Positions 26,162 through 32,718 of a stretch of 64,000 bases of DNA are shown in pieces. The translations under genes were made by a program, and so were the position numbers. Below the pieces are notes generated by a model. The model did no database searches. It saw nothing but the letters and a program-made list of their open reading frames with translations, and was not told where the DNA came from. This DNA comes from Lachnospiraceae bacterium (lineage in GTDB: Bacteria; Bacillota; Clostridia; Lachnospirales; Lachnospiraceae). The stretch is from NCBI GenBank assembly GCA_015057635.1, contig SVEB01000115.1:1-64000 (forward strand). Direction: 5' to 3'. The stretch's first letter is position 1. Every line of letters begins with the position of its first letter.

Positions 26162-26731
26162 ATGGAAGTGAAAAGAAAAGGTGAGATATCAAAAAGCAGA
26201 ATTATTGAAAGCGCTGCAAAAAGATTTGTTGTAGTTGGATATCAGGGAACTGGGATCAACGACATTTTAATTGATACAAATCTTCCGAAGGGATCATTTT
26301 ACTATTATTTTAAGAGCAAGAAGGATCTGGGGATTGAAGTCTGCATGCATTATGAGAAGCAGATGATTAGCTGGTTCAGCTCTCTTGCAGATCAGGCAGA
26401 TACATGGAATGAGTTTGTGGATCTGATGATTGAGGATATGCGTAACAGATTTGAGGAACGTGAGTTTTTTGGATGTCCGTTTACGGTATTTGGATCGGAG
26501 GTTTCGATTGTGGAACCGGACATCGCAAAACAGTGTACGATTGCACTGGATCATATTCAGCAGGTTTTTGCCGGAGTTCTTAAGAATGCCGGAAAGTCCA
26601 GAGTGAAGTCAGAGGAGCTTGCAAAACGCACTCTTGCCTTATACGAGGGCTTTCTCCTTTATTTCCGCATCAGCTGGGACCTTGATGCGCTGGAGTCTTT
26701 ACGCAATTCCCTTAAGGAGCTGGCTAAATAG
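26162..26731 (+). CDS. TetR/AcrR family transcriptional regulator
   Basis: A 189-residue regulator. The N-terminal helix-turn-helix reads RIIESAAKRFVVVGYQGTGINDILIDTNLPKGSFYYYFKSKKDLG, a canonical TetR DNA-binding domain. The rest is helical, with a ligand domain containing CPFTVFGSEVS, typical of the TetR_C subgroup with NemR/YdeS-like regulators. ATG at 26162 has AAAGGTGA upstream. It is divergent from the acyltransferase/DUF6320 operon, the likely target. Giant hairpin 2 starts 22 bp after its stop. Confidence 0.92.
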   Translation: MEVKRKGEISKSRIIESAAKRFVVVGYQGTGINDILIDTNLPKGSFYYYFKSKKDLGIEVCMHYEKQMISWFSSLADQADTWNEFVDLMIEDMRNRFEEREFFGCPFTVFGSEVSIVEPDIAKQCTIALDHIQQVFAGVLKNAGKSRVKSEELAKRTLALYEGFLLYFRISWDLDALESLRNSLKELAK

Positions 26732-26752
26732 GGCTGACGGAGGACTGGTGTC

Positions 26753-26966
26753 GGGCGGAAAGGAAAATCCTTGTGAGAGCAGGCGGGCCTCTCGTGTTCC
26801 GCTGTTCGGACGCAAGCTCGGACAAAAAAATAGAGATGTCTCTGATTATCAGACAGGAAAACGCTGTCTGCTAATCAGAGACATCTCTATTTTTTTGTTC
26901 GCCTTGAGCCGGACAGCCGGAACACGAGAGACCCACCTGCTCTCACAAGGATTTTCCTTTCCGCCC
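26753..26966 (+). repeat. Giant hairpin 2 (214-bp imperfect inverted repeat)
   Basis: The outer arms match perfectly over 24 or more bp (GGGCGGAAAGGAAAATCC at 26753 with its complement ending at 26966), then CTCTCGTGTTCCG / CGGAACACGAGAG. The internal module is GTTCGGACGCAAGCTCGGAC on the 5' side and GTTCGCCTTGAGCCGGAC on the 3' side. The inner stem AATAGAGATGTCTCTGATTA ends in TATCAGACAGG and CTGTCTGCTA with the conserved T/C mismatch. The inner stem is flanked by A7 and T7, so it is also a terminator on both strands. Confidence 0.9.
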
Positions 26967-27130
26967 TGCATTCAGTAGGTGGTGGTTCTGCCATATAAGA
27001 GAACAGCGCCGAAAAGGCAAAAGCAAAGGCAAAAGCAAAGGCAAAAGCAAAGGCAAAAGCAAAGGCAAAAGCAAGAGCAAAGGACAAAATGCAAAACGCA
27101 AAAGATGTGGGGATAAGGAAATAAAAAGAA
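26967..27130. repeat. Purine-rich tract with 12-bp tandem repeat
   Basis: Five direct copies of the 12-mer AAGGCAAAAGCA run from 27014 to 27073, continuing into a degenerate GCAAGAGCAAAGG. The plus strand is almost pyrimidine-free apart from the C of each unit. Reading frames through it (Ala-Phe or Cys-Leu repeats on the minus strand) are by-products of the repeat and lack start signals. The tract directly follows giant hairpin 2. Confidence 0.85.
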
Positions 27131-27177
27131 TCTCCCGTCCGGCACTGAGGTTTTTTTAGTGACGGATGGGAGATTGG
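27131..27177 (-). terminator. Terminator of the chromate-type transporter operon
   Basis: On the minus strand AATCTCCCATCCGTCACT pairs with AGTGCCGGACGGGAGATT, followed by CTTTTTATTT. It lies immediately after the stop codon of the second transporter gene. Confidence 0.8.
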
Positions 27178-27705
27178 TTAGCAGATGAGGAGGCCAAGGA
27201 GGGCGGCGCAACCGATTACTTTGGGGATGGAGAGTTTGTGGCGCATAAGAAGGTAAAGGGATATGAGGCCGATGAGAAGGCTTGTTGGGGCGAATGAGGC
27301 ATGCGGGAAGTAGGCACTCCTGCCGAGGACGAATACGGCGGATAGGATGAGGCCGATGGTCGCGGGGCGGATGGCATACATGGCATGGCCCATATAACGG
27401 TTGTTCTTCATTTTCTTGAAGAAGATGGCAGCCAGCACGCAGAGGGTGAAGGTTGGAGTCAGGACTCCAAGAGTGGCAAAGATTTCACCAGGGATTCCAG
27501 CTACACGCATGCCGGCAAAGGTGGCACAGTTGATGCCAAGGGATCCAGGAGTCATTTCAGCAATCGCTACGATGTCAGTTACTTCGGATGAGGTCATAAA
27601 GCCGTGCTTGACCATTTCGGAGTTGATGACAGGAATCATGGACATGCCGCCGAAGCTGGTGAATCCGATCTTTAGAAATACAATGTAAAGTTTAAGCAAC
27701 AGCAC
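27178..27705 (-). CDS. Chromate transporter family protein, second half-size subunit
   Basis: A 175-residue membrane protein of the CHR family. It has the family signature FLKIGFTSFGGMSMIPVI near the N-terminus and EMTPGSLGINCATFAG, the CHR MTPGP-like motif. Four to five hydrophobic segments follow. It starts with GTG at 27705, 9 bp after GGAGG, and overlaps the upstream gene by 14 bp. Half-size CHR proteins work as pairs. Transport of chromate or another oxyanion is the family role; the true substrate is not established. Confidence 0.88.
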   Translation of the reverse strand: MLLLKLYIVFLKIGFTSFGGMSMIPVINSEMVKHGFMTSSEVTDIVAIAEMTPGSLGINCATFAGMRVAGIPGEIFATLGVLTPTFTLCVLAAIFFKKMKNNRYMGHAMYAIRPATIGLILSAVFVLGRSAYFPHASFAPTSLLIGLISLYLLMRHKLSIPKVIGCAALLGLLIC

Positions 27706-28255
27706 GAGTCTTTACCTCCATCATTAGCAGGCCTGTAAGAGCGCCGATTAGTATGACAGCTACATTGCTGACATCTGTAAATGCACATAGGAAAAAAGCA
27801 AGGAATGCGACGGCATAAGTGAACCAGTCGGAGAATGCTTTTTTAGACAGTGACAGGGCAGCAGACAGGATGATGGGAACGACAGCAGCACGCACACCGG
27901 TCATGGCCCGTTCTACATAGCCATTGTCTTTAATCAAGGAATAGAACATTGTGACAAGGGAAAGGATAATGGCAGAAGGAAGAACAATGCCAAATACCGC
28001 TGCAATACCACAAAGGATTCCGCCAAGCTGATAACCGAAAATCAGGCATACATTGATGATCGCAATGCCGGGAAGTGATTTGGCAATGGACCAGATATCA
28101 AGTAGTTCCTCAGAGGAAAATATTTTTTTCTTTTCAACAAATTCTTTTTCCATTTCTGCAATGATGCTCCATCCTCCACCGAAGGTGAAGAAGCCGATTT
28201 TAAAGAAAAAAAGAAATAGTTCTGTAGCCAGTTTCAGCCTGTCTTTCGTTTTCAT
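27692..28255 (-). CDS. Chromate transporter family protein, first half-size subunit
   Basis: A 187-residue membrane protein with the CHR opening FFKIGFFTFGGGWSIIAEMEKEFV and the second signature SIAKSLPGIAIINVCLIFGYQLGG. Five hydrophobic segments follow. It has AAGGAG upstream of its ATG and is translationally coupled to the second subunit. The operon is divergent from a LysR-type regulator, with two LysR boxes in the shared region, so control by that regulator is likely. Confidence 0.9.
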   Translation of the reverse strand: MKTKDRLKLATELFLFFFKIGFFTFGGGWSIIAEMEKEFVEKKKIFSSEELLDIWSIAKSLPGIAIINVCLIFGYQLGGILCGIAAVFGIVLPSAIILSLVTMFYSLIKDNGYVERAMTGVRAAVVPIILSAALSLSKKAFSDWFTYAVAFLAFFLCAFTDVSNVAVILIGALTGLLMMEVKTRAVA

Positions 28256-28323
28256 AATGACTCCTTATTTTTACACGTTTTTATCATAGGTTTTAGTGTA
28301 TGACAGAAATCGACATTCGTAAA

Positions 28324-28362
28324 ATAGTATTATTCTATCATGTCTATAGGTTTTTCCTATAG
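28324..28362. promoter_or_regulatory. Pair of LysR-type operator boxes
   Basis: Two sites of form ATAG-N7-CTAT occur at 28324-28338 and 28346-28360, 22 bp apart (two helical turns). Each contains the T-N11-A core of LysR-type sites. The second is embedded in a longer perfect inverted repeat, CTATAGG-N5-CCTATAG (28344-28362). They lie between the divergent chromate-type operon and the LysR gene. Confidence 0.7.
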
Positions 28363-28400
28363 AAAACAGGGAGGAAACGGATATTCTGACTATGACTTTC

Positions 28401-28429
28401 TTGTCAGATGCCAGGGATTGGATTATAAT
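28401..28429 (+). promoter_or_regulatory. Promoter for the LysR gene
   Basis: TTGTCA (28401-28406) and TATAAT (28424-28429) with a 17-bp spacer, about 60 bp before the ATG. Confidence 0.7.
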
Positions 28430-28492
28430 TTAGTCAGATTTCATTTCTATTGTCAGGTGATATACATAAATATAACATAGGAAGTACCCATT

Positions 28493-29419
28493 ATGAATTT
28501 AAATGTACTACGTTACGTGATCGCGGTGGCAGAGGAGAAGAATTTCTCCAAAGCAGCCCATAAATTATTTGTCTCACAGCCTTCATTAAGCCAGAGCATA
28601 CAGAAGCTAGAAAACAGTTTAGGAAGTCCTCTTTTTTTAAGAGATCAGACACCGGTGACGCTTACTTATGCAGGAGAGTTGTATGTAGAGTGGGCGAGAC
28701 AGATTTTAAAATCGGAAGAGGATATCAGCCGCAAGATTGCGGAAGTGAGTGCTAATAAACATTTCCGGATTAGGATTGGGGTTTCTCCCCATCGAAGCGT
28801 ATTGCTGATGCCGCTTGTGCTAAAACAGTTTCAAACGCTTCACCCGAATGCGTCTATTGTGTTAGTGGAACGGGCAACAACAGAGCTTCTTCCTTTACTA
28901 GAGGCCGGGAAAATCGATCTGTTGATTGATGAGAAGAATCAGGACAGTCTTCAGTACACAAGTGTGCCATTAGCCAGCGAAAAGATTCTTCTTATGATAC
29001 CGGACCACCTTAAGATTCCATATAACGATGCCATGCCATATCCGGTCATCGCACCAATTGACTTAGAGGATCAGCCATTTATCCTGCTAGAGGAACATCA
29101 GCTGTTAGGGCGCTTTGCAAGAAATATGTGTACGCAAGCCGGCTTTCGGCCCAATATTGTGATTGAGTGCAATAATGTAGAGACCGCGTACTCTTTATCG
29201 GATGCCGGTCTTGGAATTTCCTTTATTCCTGAGCTGTTTGTAAAATCCATGCGCCAGATGACAAGCGGTTCCTGCAGCTTCTATGAGCGAAAAGATACAC
29301 CGATCACTAGAAACCTAAGCGCCATCTATCACAATGACCGCTACATCCCATCCCAGCTTCTTGACTGTATCGATCTGCTAAAGCAGGCTATGGAAAGCAT
29401 TATAAAAACGCAGGATTAA
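28493..29419 (+). CDS. LysR family transcriptional regulator
   Basis: A 308-residue regulator. The N-terminal winged helix-turn-helix is MNLNVLRYVIAVAEEKNFSKAAHKLFVSQPSLSQSIQKLE, canonical for LysR. The effector domain follows from about residue 90 (FRIRIGVSPHRSVLLMPLVLKQF, then LEAGKIDLLID). It is divergent from the chromate-type transporter operon and two LysR boxes lie between, so that operon is the probable target. The inducer is unknown. It ends at a strong terminator. Confidence 0.95.
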   Translation: MNLNVLRYVIAVAEEKNFSKAAHKLFVSQPSLSQSIQKLENSLGSPLFLRDQTPVTLTYAGELYVEWARQILKSEEDISRKIAEVSANKHFRIRIGVSPHRSVLLMPLVLKQFQTLHPNASIVLVERATTELLPLLEAGKIDLLIDEKNQDSLQYTSVPLASEKILLMIPDHLKIPYNDAMPYPVIAPIDLEDQPFILLEEHQLLGRFARNMCTQAGFRPNIVIECNNVETAYSLSDAGLGISFIPELFVKSMRQMTSGSCSFYERKDTPITRNLSAIYHNDRYIPSQLLDCIDLLKQAMESIIKTQD

Positions 29420-29458
29420 TAAAGAAAATCGTGAAAATAGACTAAAAATCTTGTAAAA

Positions 29459-29520
29459 CAAAACCGCCCTGTTTCACGGGCGCTGGCAATATACCAGTGT
29501 TCGTGGAACAGGGCGGTTTT
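29459..29520. terminator. Long bidirectional terminator after the LysR gene
   Basis: AAAACCGCCCTGTT and CACG pair with CGTG and AACAGGGCGGTTTT, with an inner GCTGG / CCAG stem. A- and T-rich ends serve both the LysR gene and the convergent zinc-finger gene. Confidence 0.9.
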
Positions 29521-29559
29521 GATCCTCTTTTGCGGGGTAACTTAGGCAGCTATGTAAGA

Positions 29560-29724
29560 TTACTTATAAGCTCCGCAGTCCTTACAGCTCATGCTGGATT
29601 TGGAATTGTGTGTACCACATTTCGCGCAGGTCCAATAGTCTGTATTCTGATTAGGAGCAGAAGAAGCTTGAACTCCATTTGCGGCCTGATCTTTCAGCTT
29701 ATTCTTCTTACCGAACAATCCCAT
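29560..29724 (-). CDS. Small RanBP2-type zinc finger protein
   Basis: A 54-residue protein. The C-terminal half reads YWTCAKCGTHNSKSSMSCKDCG, matching W-x-C-x2-C-x3-N-x6-C-x2-C, the RanBP2/NZF zinc-finger pattern. The N-terminus is MGLFGKKNKLKD, basic and probably disordered. The ATG at 29724 has AAAGGAGATT upstream, so the ATG at 29757 sometimes possible is not used. Such fingers bind RNA or protein; the role in bacteria is unknown. Confidence 0.7.
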   Translation of the reverse strand: MGLFGKKNKLKDQAANGVQASSAPNQNTDYWTCAKCGTHNSKSSMSCKDCGAYK

Positions 29725-29921
29725 AATAATCTCCTTTCTCATCCTTATGCCCAGCATAAGGGGTGATGAGTAGCAAGTTAAAAGGAATAAGATAGGCAGT
29801 CCGTTCTAAAAAAATGCAGAAAGGATGCCTACAACATATATATATCACAATTTTTCAAATAAATGCCATTTATTTGAAATGAAAATAATAATCGTTTGAC
29901 CGGAATATCCTAATAGTGTGC

Positions 29922-30023
29922 AAAAGCGCCAAAAAGTAAAACTTCACTGCTTATTTTGGGCTTATCCGCCTAGTGAAAGGGGACCTAAAATAAGCGGTGA
30001 AGTTTTACTTATTTGGCGCTTTT
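29922..30023. terminator. Long hairpin terminator overlapping the 3' end of the DMT gene
   Basis: About 40-bp arms: AAAAGCGCC, AAGTAAAACTTCAC and GCTTATTTT pair with AAAATAAGC, GTGAAGTTTTACTT and GGCGCTTTT. The loop is about 25 nt. The 3' arm includes the last codons and stop of the DMT gene, so the coding end is part of the stem. It lacks the giant-hairpin module. Confidence 0.8.
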
Positions 30024-30458
30024 CGGTTCGTCTTTTTTGTCCAGGTAGAGATTGTATACAAGGCCGATCAGGACGAGAAGTCCGCCTGCTACCTTTGGAA
30101 TGGAGAATTCATGATAGAGGAAGAAGTCCACTACGATTCCGGTAACCAGCTGGCTGATAAAGATTAAAAGAGTTAGCAGGAAAGCAGAAATGTTTGGTGT
30201 AATAAAATTAGAGATTACGATTGCAACAACACCTAAGATTCCGCCTAAATACATGATCACATCGGAAAAGCTTTCCGGTGCGAAGAATGGAACGAATGCT
30301 TCTCTTGAGAAGAAGAATACAACGATGGATAATAAAATTCCTACAAGGTAATTGAAAAATGTGCTTTCGTAAGCACCGATCTTTTTAGCGAGCATGGCAT
30401 TTACGTTTCGACTTGTAACGATTGTTGTGCCAGCTAAAACAGCGAATAAAATATGCAT
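30009..30458 (-). CDS. DMT family transporter (DUF606/YdcZ type), second subunit
   Basis: A 149-residue protein with five hydrophobic segments, matching the DUF606/YdcZ half-size DMT family (HILFAVLAGTTIVTSRNVNAML, YLGGILGVVAIVISNFITPNIS). GGAGGAG precedes the ATG. It follows the first subunit by 12 bp and is probably its dimer partner. The family's substrate is unknown. The stop codon lies within a long terminator hairpin. Confidence 0.85.
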   Translation of the reverse strand: MHILFAVLAGTTIVTSRNVNAMLAKKIGAYESTFFNYLVGILLSIVVFFFSREAFVPFFAPESFSDVIMYLGGILGVVAIVISNFITPNISAFLLTLLIFISQLVTGIVVDFFLYHEFSIPKVAGGLLVLIGLVYNLYLDKKDEPKSAK

Positions 30459-30470
30459 GAAATCTCCTCC

Positions 30471-30893
30471 TTATAAAAACAGCATAACAGCGATGCCGGC
30501 TAAGATAATAGCAATGCCAATCAGTTTCTTTTTCTTAAATGGAACTTTTTCGGCCCCTAACAGTCCCCACTGGTCGATCACAAGGGAAGTTACAGACTGG
30601 CCTAACAGTCCAAGTCCGAGAGTTGCGGTAACACCAAGGGCAGAGAATGCTATATTGTTGAATACAACCGTAAGCACGCCGATCGCTCCGCCCGTGTATA
30701 GAAGAAGCGGAAATACTTCTTTGGGAAAGAGACGTTTTTTCTTGATCTTCATACATACGATAATAGCGATTAATCCAAAAAGATGAACTAAGATCGTGGA
30801 ATAGTAGTTTCCGTAACTTTCTGCTAAAAGCCCGTTCATCAGAATCATTAGTGAGTATAAAATACCGTTAAATAGTGCGAGTCCTTTTGTCAT
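30471..30893 (-). CDS. DMT family transporter (DUF606/YdcZ type), first subunit
   Basis: A 140-residue protein with four or five hydrophobic segments (ALFNGILYSLMILMNGLLAESYG, LLYTGGAIGVLTVVFNNIAFSALGVTAT). DUF606 proteins often occur as tandem half-size genes, as here. It is divergent from a Crp/Fnr-type regulator. A palindromic Crp/Fnr-like site is centred near -41.5 of its predicted promoter, suggesting activation by that regulator. Confidence 0.85.
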   Translation of the reverse strand: MTKGLALFNGILYSLMILMNGLLAESYGNYYSTILVHLFGLIAIIVCMKIKKKRLFPKEVFPLLLYTGGAIGVLTVVFNNIAFSALGVTATLGLGLLGQSVTSLVIDQWGLLGAEKVPFKKKKLIGIAIILAGIAVMLFL

Positions 30894-30949
30894 GATTACA
30901 CATCCTTTATTTCTATAATATCCGTTCGAGTATCAAATTTACTTTGCCT

Positions 30950-30993
30950 ATTATAGCAGTTGCCCCTTGTAAAGGTATATGACATATGTCATA
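30950..30993 (-). promoter_or_regulatory. Crp/Fnr-type operator and -10 of the DMT operon
   Basis: TATGACATATGTCATA (30978-30993) is a perfect 16-bp palindrome. On the minus strand a perfect TATAAT -10 lies at 30955-30950 without a good -35. The predicted start near 30944 places the palindrome centre (30985.5) at -41.5, the classic position for class II activation by Crp/Fnr-family proteins. Confidence 0.65.
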
Positions 30994-31061
30994 CTATGTA
31001 GCAAAAGATTATCGTCATAATGTACTAGAATATAAGCATAACTGACAAAAAAGGATGAACT

Positions 31062-31733
31062 ATGGAAATTGTGAAGAAGACAAAGGTAATTGAACAGTAT
31101 TTGGAAAAGTATGAGATTCCATCTATTATTACAGATGTGAGGAAATATCCATTTGAGATACATTATTATAAAAAAGGCGAGCATATATGCAGTTATGGAA
31201 AGCCTTTTTCCTATTTTTATTTTTTACTGAACGGTAAAGCAAAGGTGTACAGTCTTCTTGCAAATGGAAAATCGCTTCTGTATACGTTCTTTCAGGGATT
31301 TGATATGATCGGGGATATCGAGCTGGCAATGGGAACGAAGTTTAAGACAAATGTAGAGACGATTTCAGATGTGACATGCCTTGCGATAAGAATTGAGGGA
31401 TATGAGGAGGAATTGCTTAATGATCTGCGGTTTATGAGGTTTATGAGCAGGCATTTGGCAAGAAAACTGGAATACTGCTCGAGAGCAAGTTCATTTAATC
31501 TTTTGTATCCGCTTGAGAATAGATTGGCTTCGTATCTGGTGATTACGGCGGAGGATGGCTTGTTTTCAGAGAACCTGACAGAGGTATCGGAACTTTTAGG
31601 AACCAGCTACCGCCACCTCCTCCGCACATTCAGTAATTTCTGCAAGTCCGGCTACCTTAAAAAGACTTCCTTAGGGTACCTCCTTCAAGACCCCGGAATG
31701 CTTAAGAGGCTGGGAGTGGATGTTTATTTGTAA
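31062..31733 (+). CDS. Crp/Fnr family regulator (YeiL-like)
   Basis: A 223-residue regulator. The N-terminal cyclic-nucleotide-binding fold has IHYYKKGEHICSYGKPFSYFYFLLNGKAKVYSLLANGKSLLY. The C-terminal helix-turn-helix includes LTEVSELLGTSYRHLLRTFSNFCKSGYL. No four-Cys cluster for an Fnr iron-sulfur centre is visible; single Cys residues occur at about 43, 109 and 145, so redox sensing like YeiL is possible but unproved. It is divergent from the DMT pair, whose promoter has a matching palindrome. Giant hairpin 3 starts 6 bp after its stop codon. Confidence 0.85.
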   Translation: MEIVKKTKVIEQYLEKYEIPSIITDVRKYPFEIHYYKKGEHICSYGKPFSYFYFLLNGKAKVYSLLANGKSLLYTFFQGFDMIGDIELAMGTKFKTNVETISDVTCLAIRIEGYEEELLNDLRFMRFMSRHLARKLEYCSRASSFNLLYPLENRLASYLVITAEDGLFSENLTEVSELLGTSYRHLLRTFSNFCKSGYLKKTSLGYLLQDPGMLKRLGVDVYL

Positions 31734-31738
31734 GGGGG

Positions 31739-32029
31739 AGGAGTTGCCAGCCCACCCCGCTGCACAGCGTGGGTGGGCGTCAAAGGAAGGCGCGAATGCC
31801 AGGCGCAGGCGGGGATATATTTTTCGCTGTTCGTCACAAGCTCGGACAAAAAGTGGAGTCAGTCCTCGACTATCAGACAGAAAAGCACTGTCTGCTAGTC
31901 GAGGACTGACTCCACTTTTTGTTCGCCTTGATGCCGTACAGCTGAAAAAATATCCCCGCCTGCACCTGACATCCGCGCCTTCCTTTGACGCTCACCCACA
32001 CTGTACAGCGGGGTGGCCTGGCAACTCCT
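31739..32029 (+). repeat. Giant hairpin 3 (291-bp imperfect inverted repeat)
   Basis: Outer arms: AGGAGTTGCCAG at 31739 pairs with CTGGCAACTCCT ending at 32029; then CCACCCCGCTG / CAGCGGGGTGG, GGGTGGGCGTCAAAGGAAGG / CCTTCCTTTGACGC and GCAGGCGGGGATAT / ATATCCCCGCCTGC. The module reads GTTCGTCACAAGCTCGGAC on the 5' side and GTTCGCCTTGATGCCGTAC on the 3' side. The inner stem AAAAGTGGAGTCAGTCCTCG ends in CTATCAGACAG and CTGTCTGCTAG with the T/C mismatch. Outer arms are GC-rich. Confidence 0.9.
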
Positions 32030-32065
32030 CACGACGCGTTTTAAAAGACAAAACGCATCGTGAGG
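32027..32065 (+). repeat. Satellite hairpin after giant hairpin 3
   Basis: CTCACGACGCGTTTT pairs with AAAACGCATCGTGAG around AAAAGAC. A second copy with compensatory changes follows giant hairpin 4. Few T residues follow, so it is not a standard terminator. Confidence 0.8.
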
Positions 32066-32305
32066 CCATACAGATGGGTGGTGAGGGATGATGGAAGGGG
32101 GGAGAGAGGCGTAGAGTAGATTATATAGAAGATAGATGAAAAACGGTAAGATAGGGAGATGAGAAAATAAGGAGTGAAAATCTTTGATTAGGTTGGAACA
32201 GGACAAATTGAAGTGATATATGATAAAGAATAAGCCTAAAACAGATAAAGATGAGGCAAAAGACAGGTATAGAATTTTGAGGGTTTGGAAAAAATTGAAA
32301 TATGA
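32066..32305. other. Purine-rich intergenic tract after giant hairpin 3
   Basis: No gene. The plus strand is rich in A and G from about 32080 to 32200 and gradually becomes AT-rich toward the metG promoter. Confidence 0.55.
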
Positions 32306-32334
32306 TTGACATATTGATGTCAAAGAACTATAAT
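32306..32334 (+). promoter_or_regulatory. Consensus promoter of the T-box/metG transcript
   Basis: TTGACA (32306-32311) and TATAAT (32329-32334) are both perfect and 17 bp apart. The -35 is half of an inverted repeat, TTGACA-N6-TGTCAA. Confidence 0.85.
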
Positions 32335-32384
32335 TAGGAAAAATTTGATAGGATACATTTGGAAAAGGCAAGGAAGAGAAGAGT

Positions 32385-32632
32385 AGCCGGGAGATGCGTG
32401 AACAGAGAGTTCCTGATGGTGGAAAGGGAATGATGCATCCCGTGCGAAACAGGCCTCGGAGCTGCATACGGATCAGATTGGTTTTTCTGTGATGCTATGA
32501 CGGGTGTCCCCGTTATCGGACTAGAGTATGTTTGTACTTGATGAGCTTCTTATGGTGACATAAGAGGGAAGAAGGGTGGTACCGCGAGAATTCGCCCCTG
32601 CAGGAAGGATTGCAGGAGGCGCTTTTTTTTAC
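32385..32632 (+). promoter_or_regulatory. T-box leader (methionyl-tRNA responsive)
   Basis: The invariant T-box GGGTGGTACCGCG lies at 32574-32586. It is followed by a terminator: CGCCCCTGC pairs with GCAGGAGGCG (about 32592-32622) and ends in T8. Upstream, a stem I region spans about 32390-32465 (GGGAGATGC / GCATCCCG and a GATGGTGGAA distal loop). The downstream gene encodes MetRS, so uncharged tRNA-Met is the expected ligand; I could not fix which ATG is the specifier. Confidence 0.9.
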
Positions 32633-32718
32633 CCTTTTTTAAGGAGTGGTTGGTTAATTACAGAAAGGAAGCGTGACGGCCTGCAAGGATAGAATGAATC
32701 ATAATGGAGGATAATGCG

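Noticed and set aside
26887-27211. Minus-strand reading frames with Ala-Phe or Cys-Leu repeats
   Set aside because: They arise from the 12-bp tandem repeat, lack ribosome binding sites and cross the arm of giant hairpin 2.
31720-32467. Long reading frames on both strands between the Crp/Fnr gene and metG
   Set aside because: They run through giant hairpin 3 and the T-box leader; composition and lack of ribosome binding sites argue against coding.
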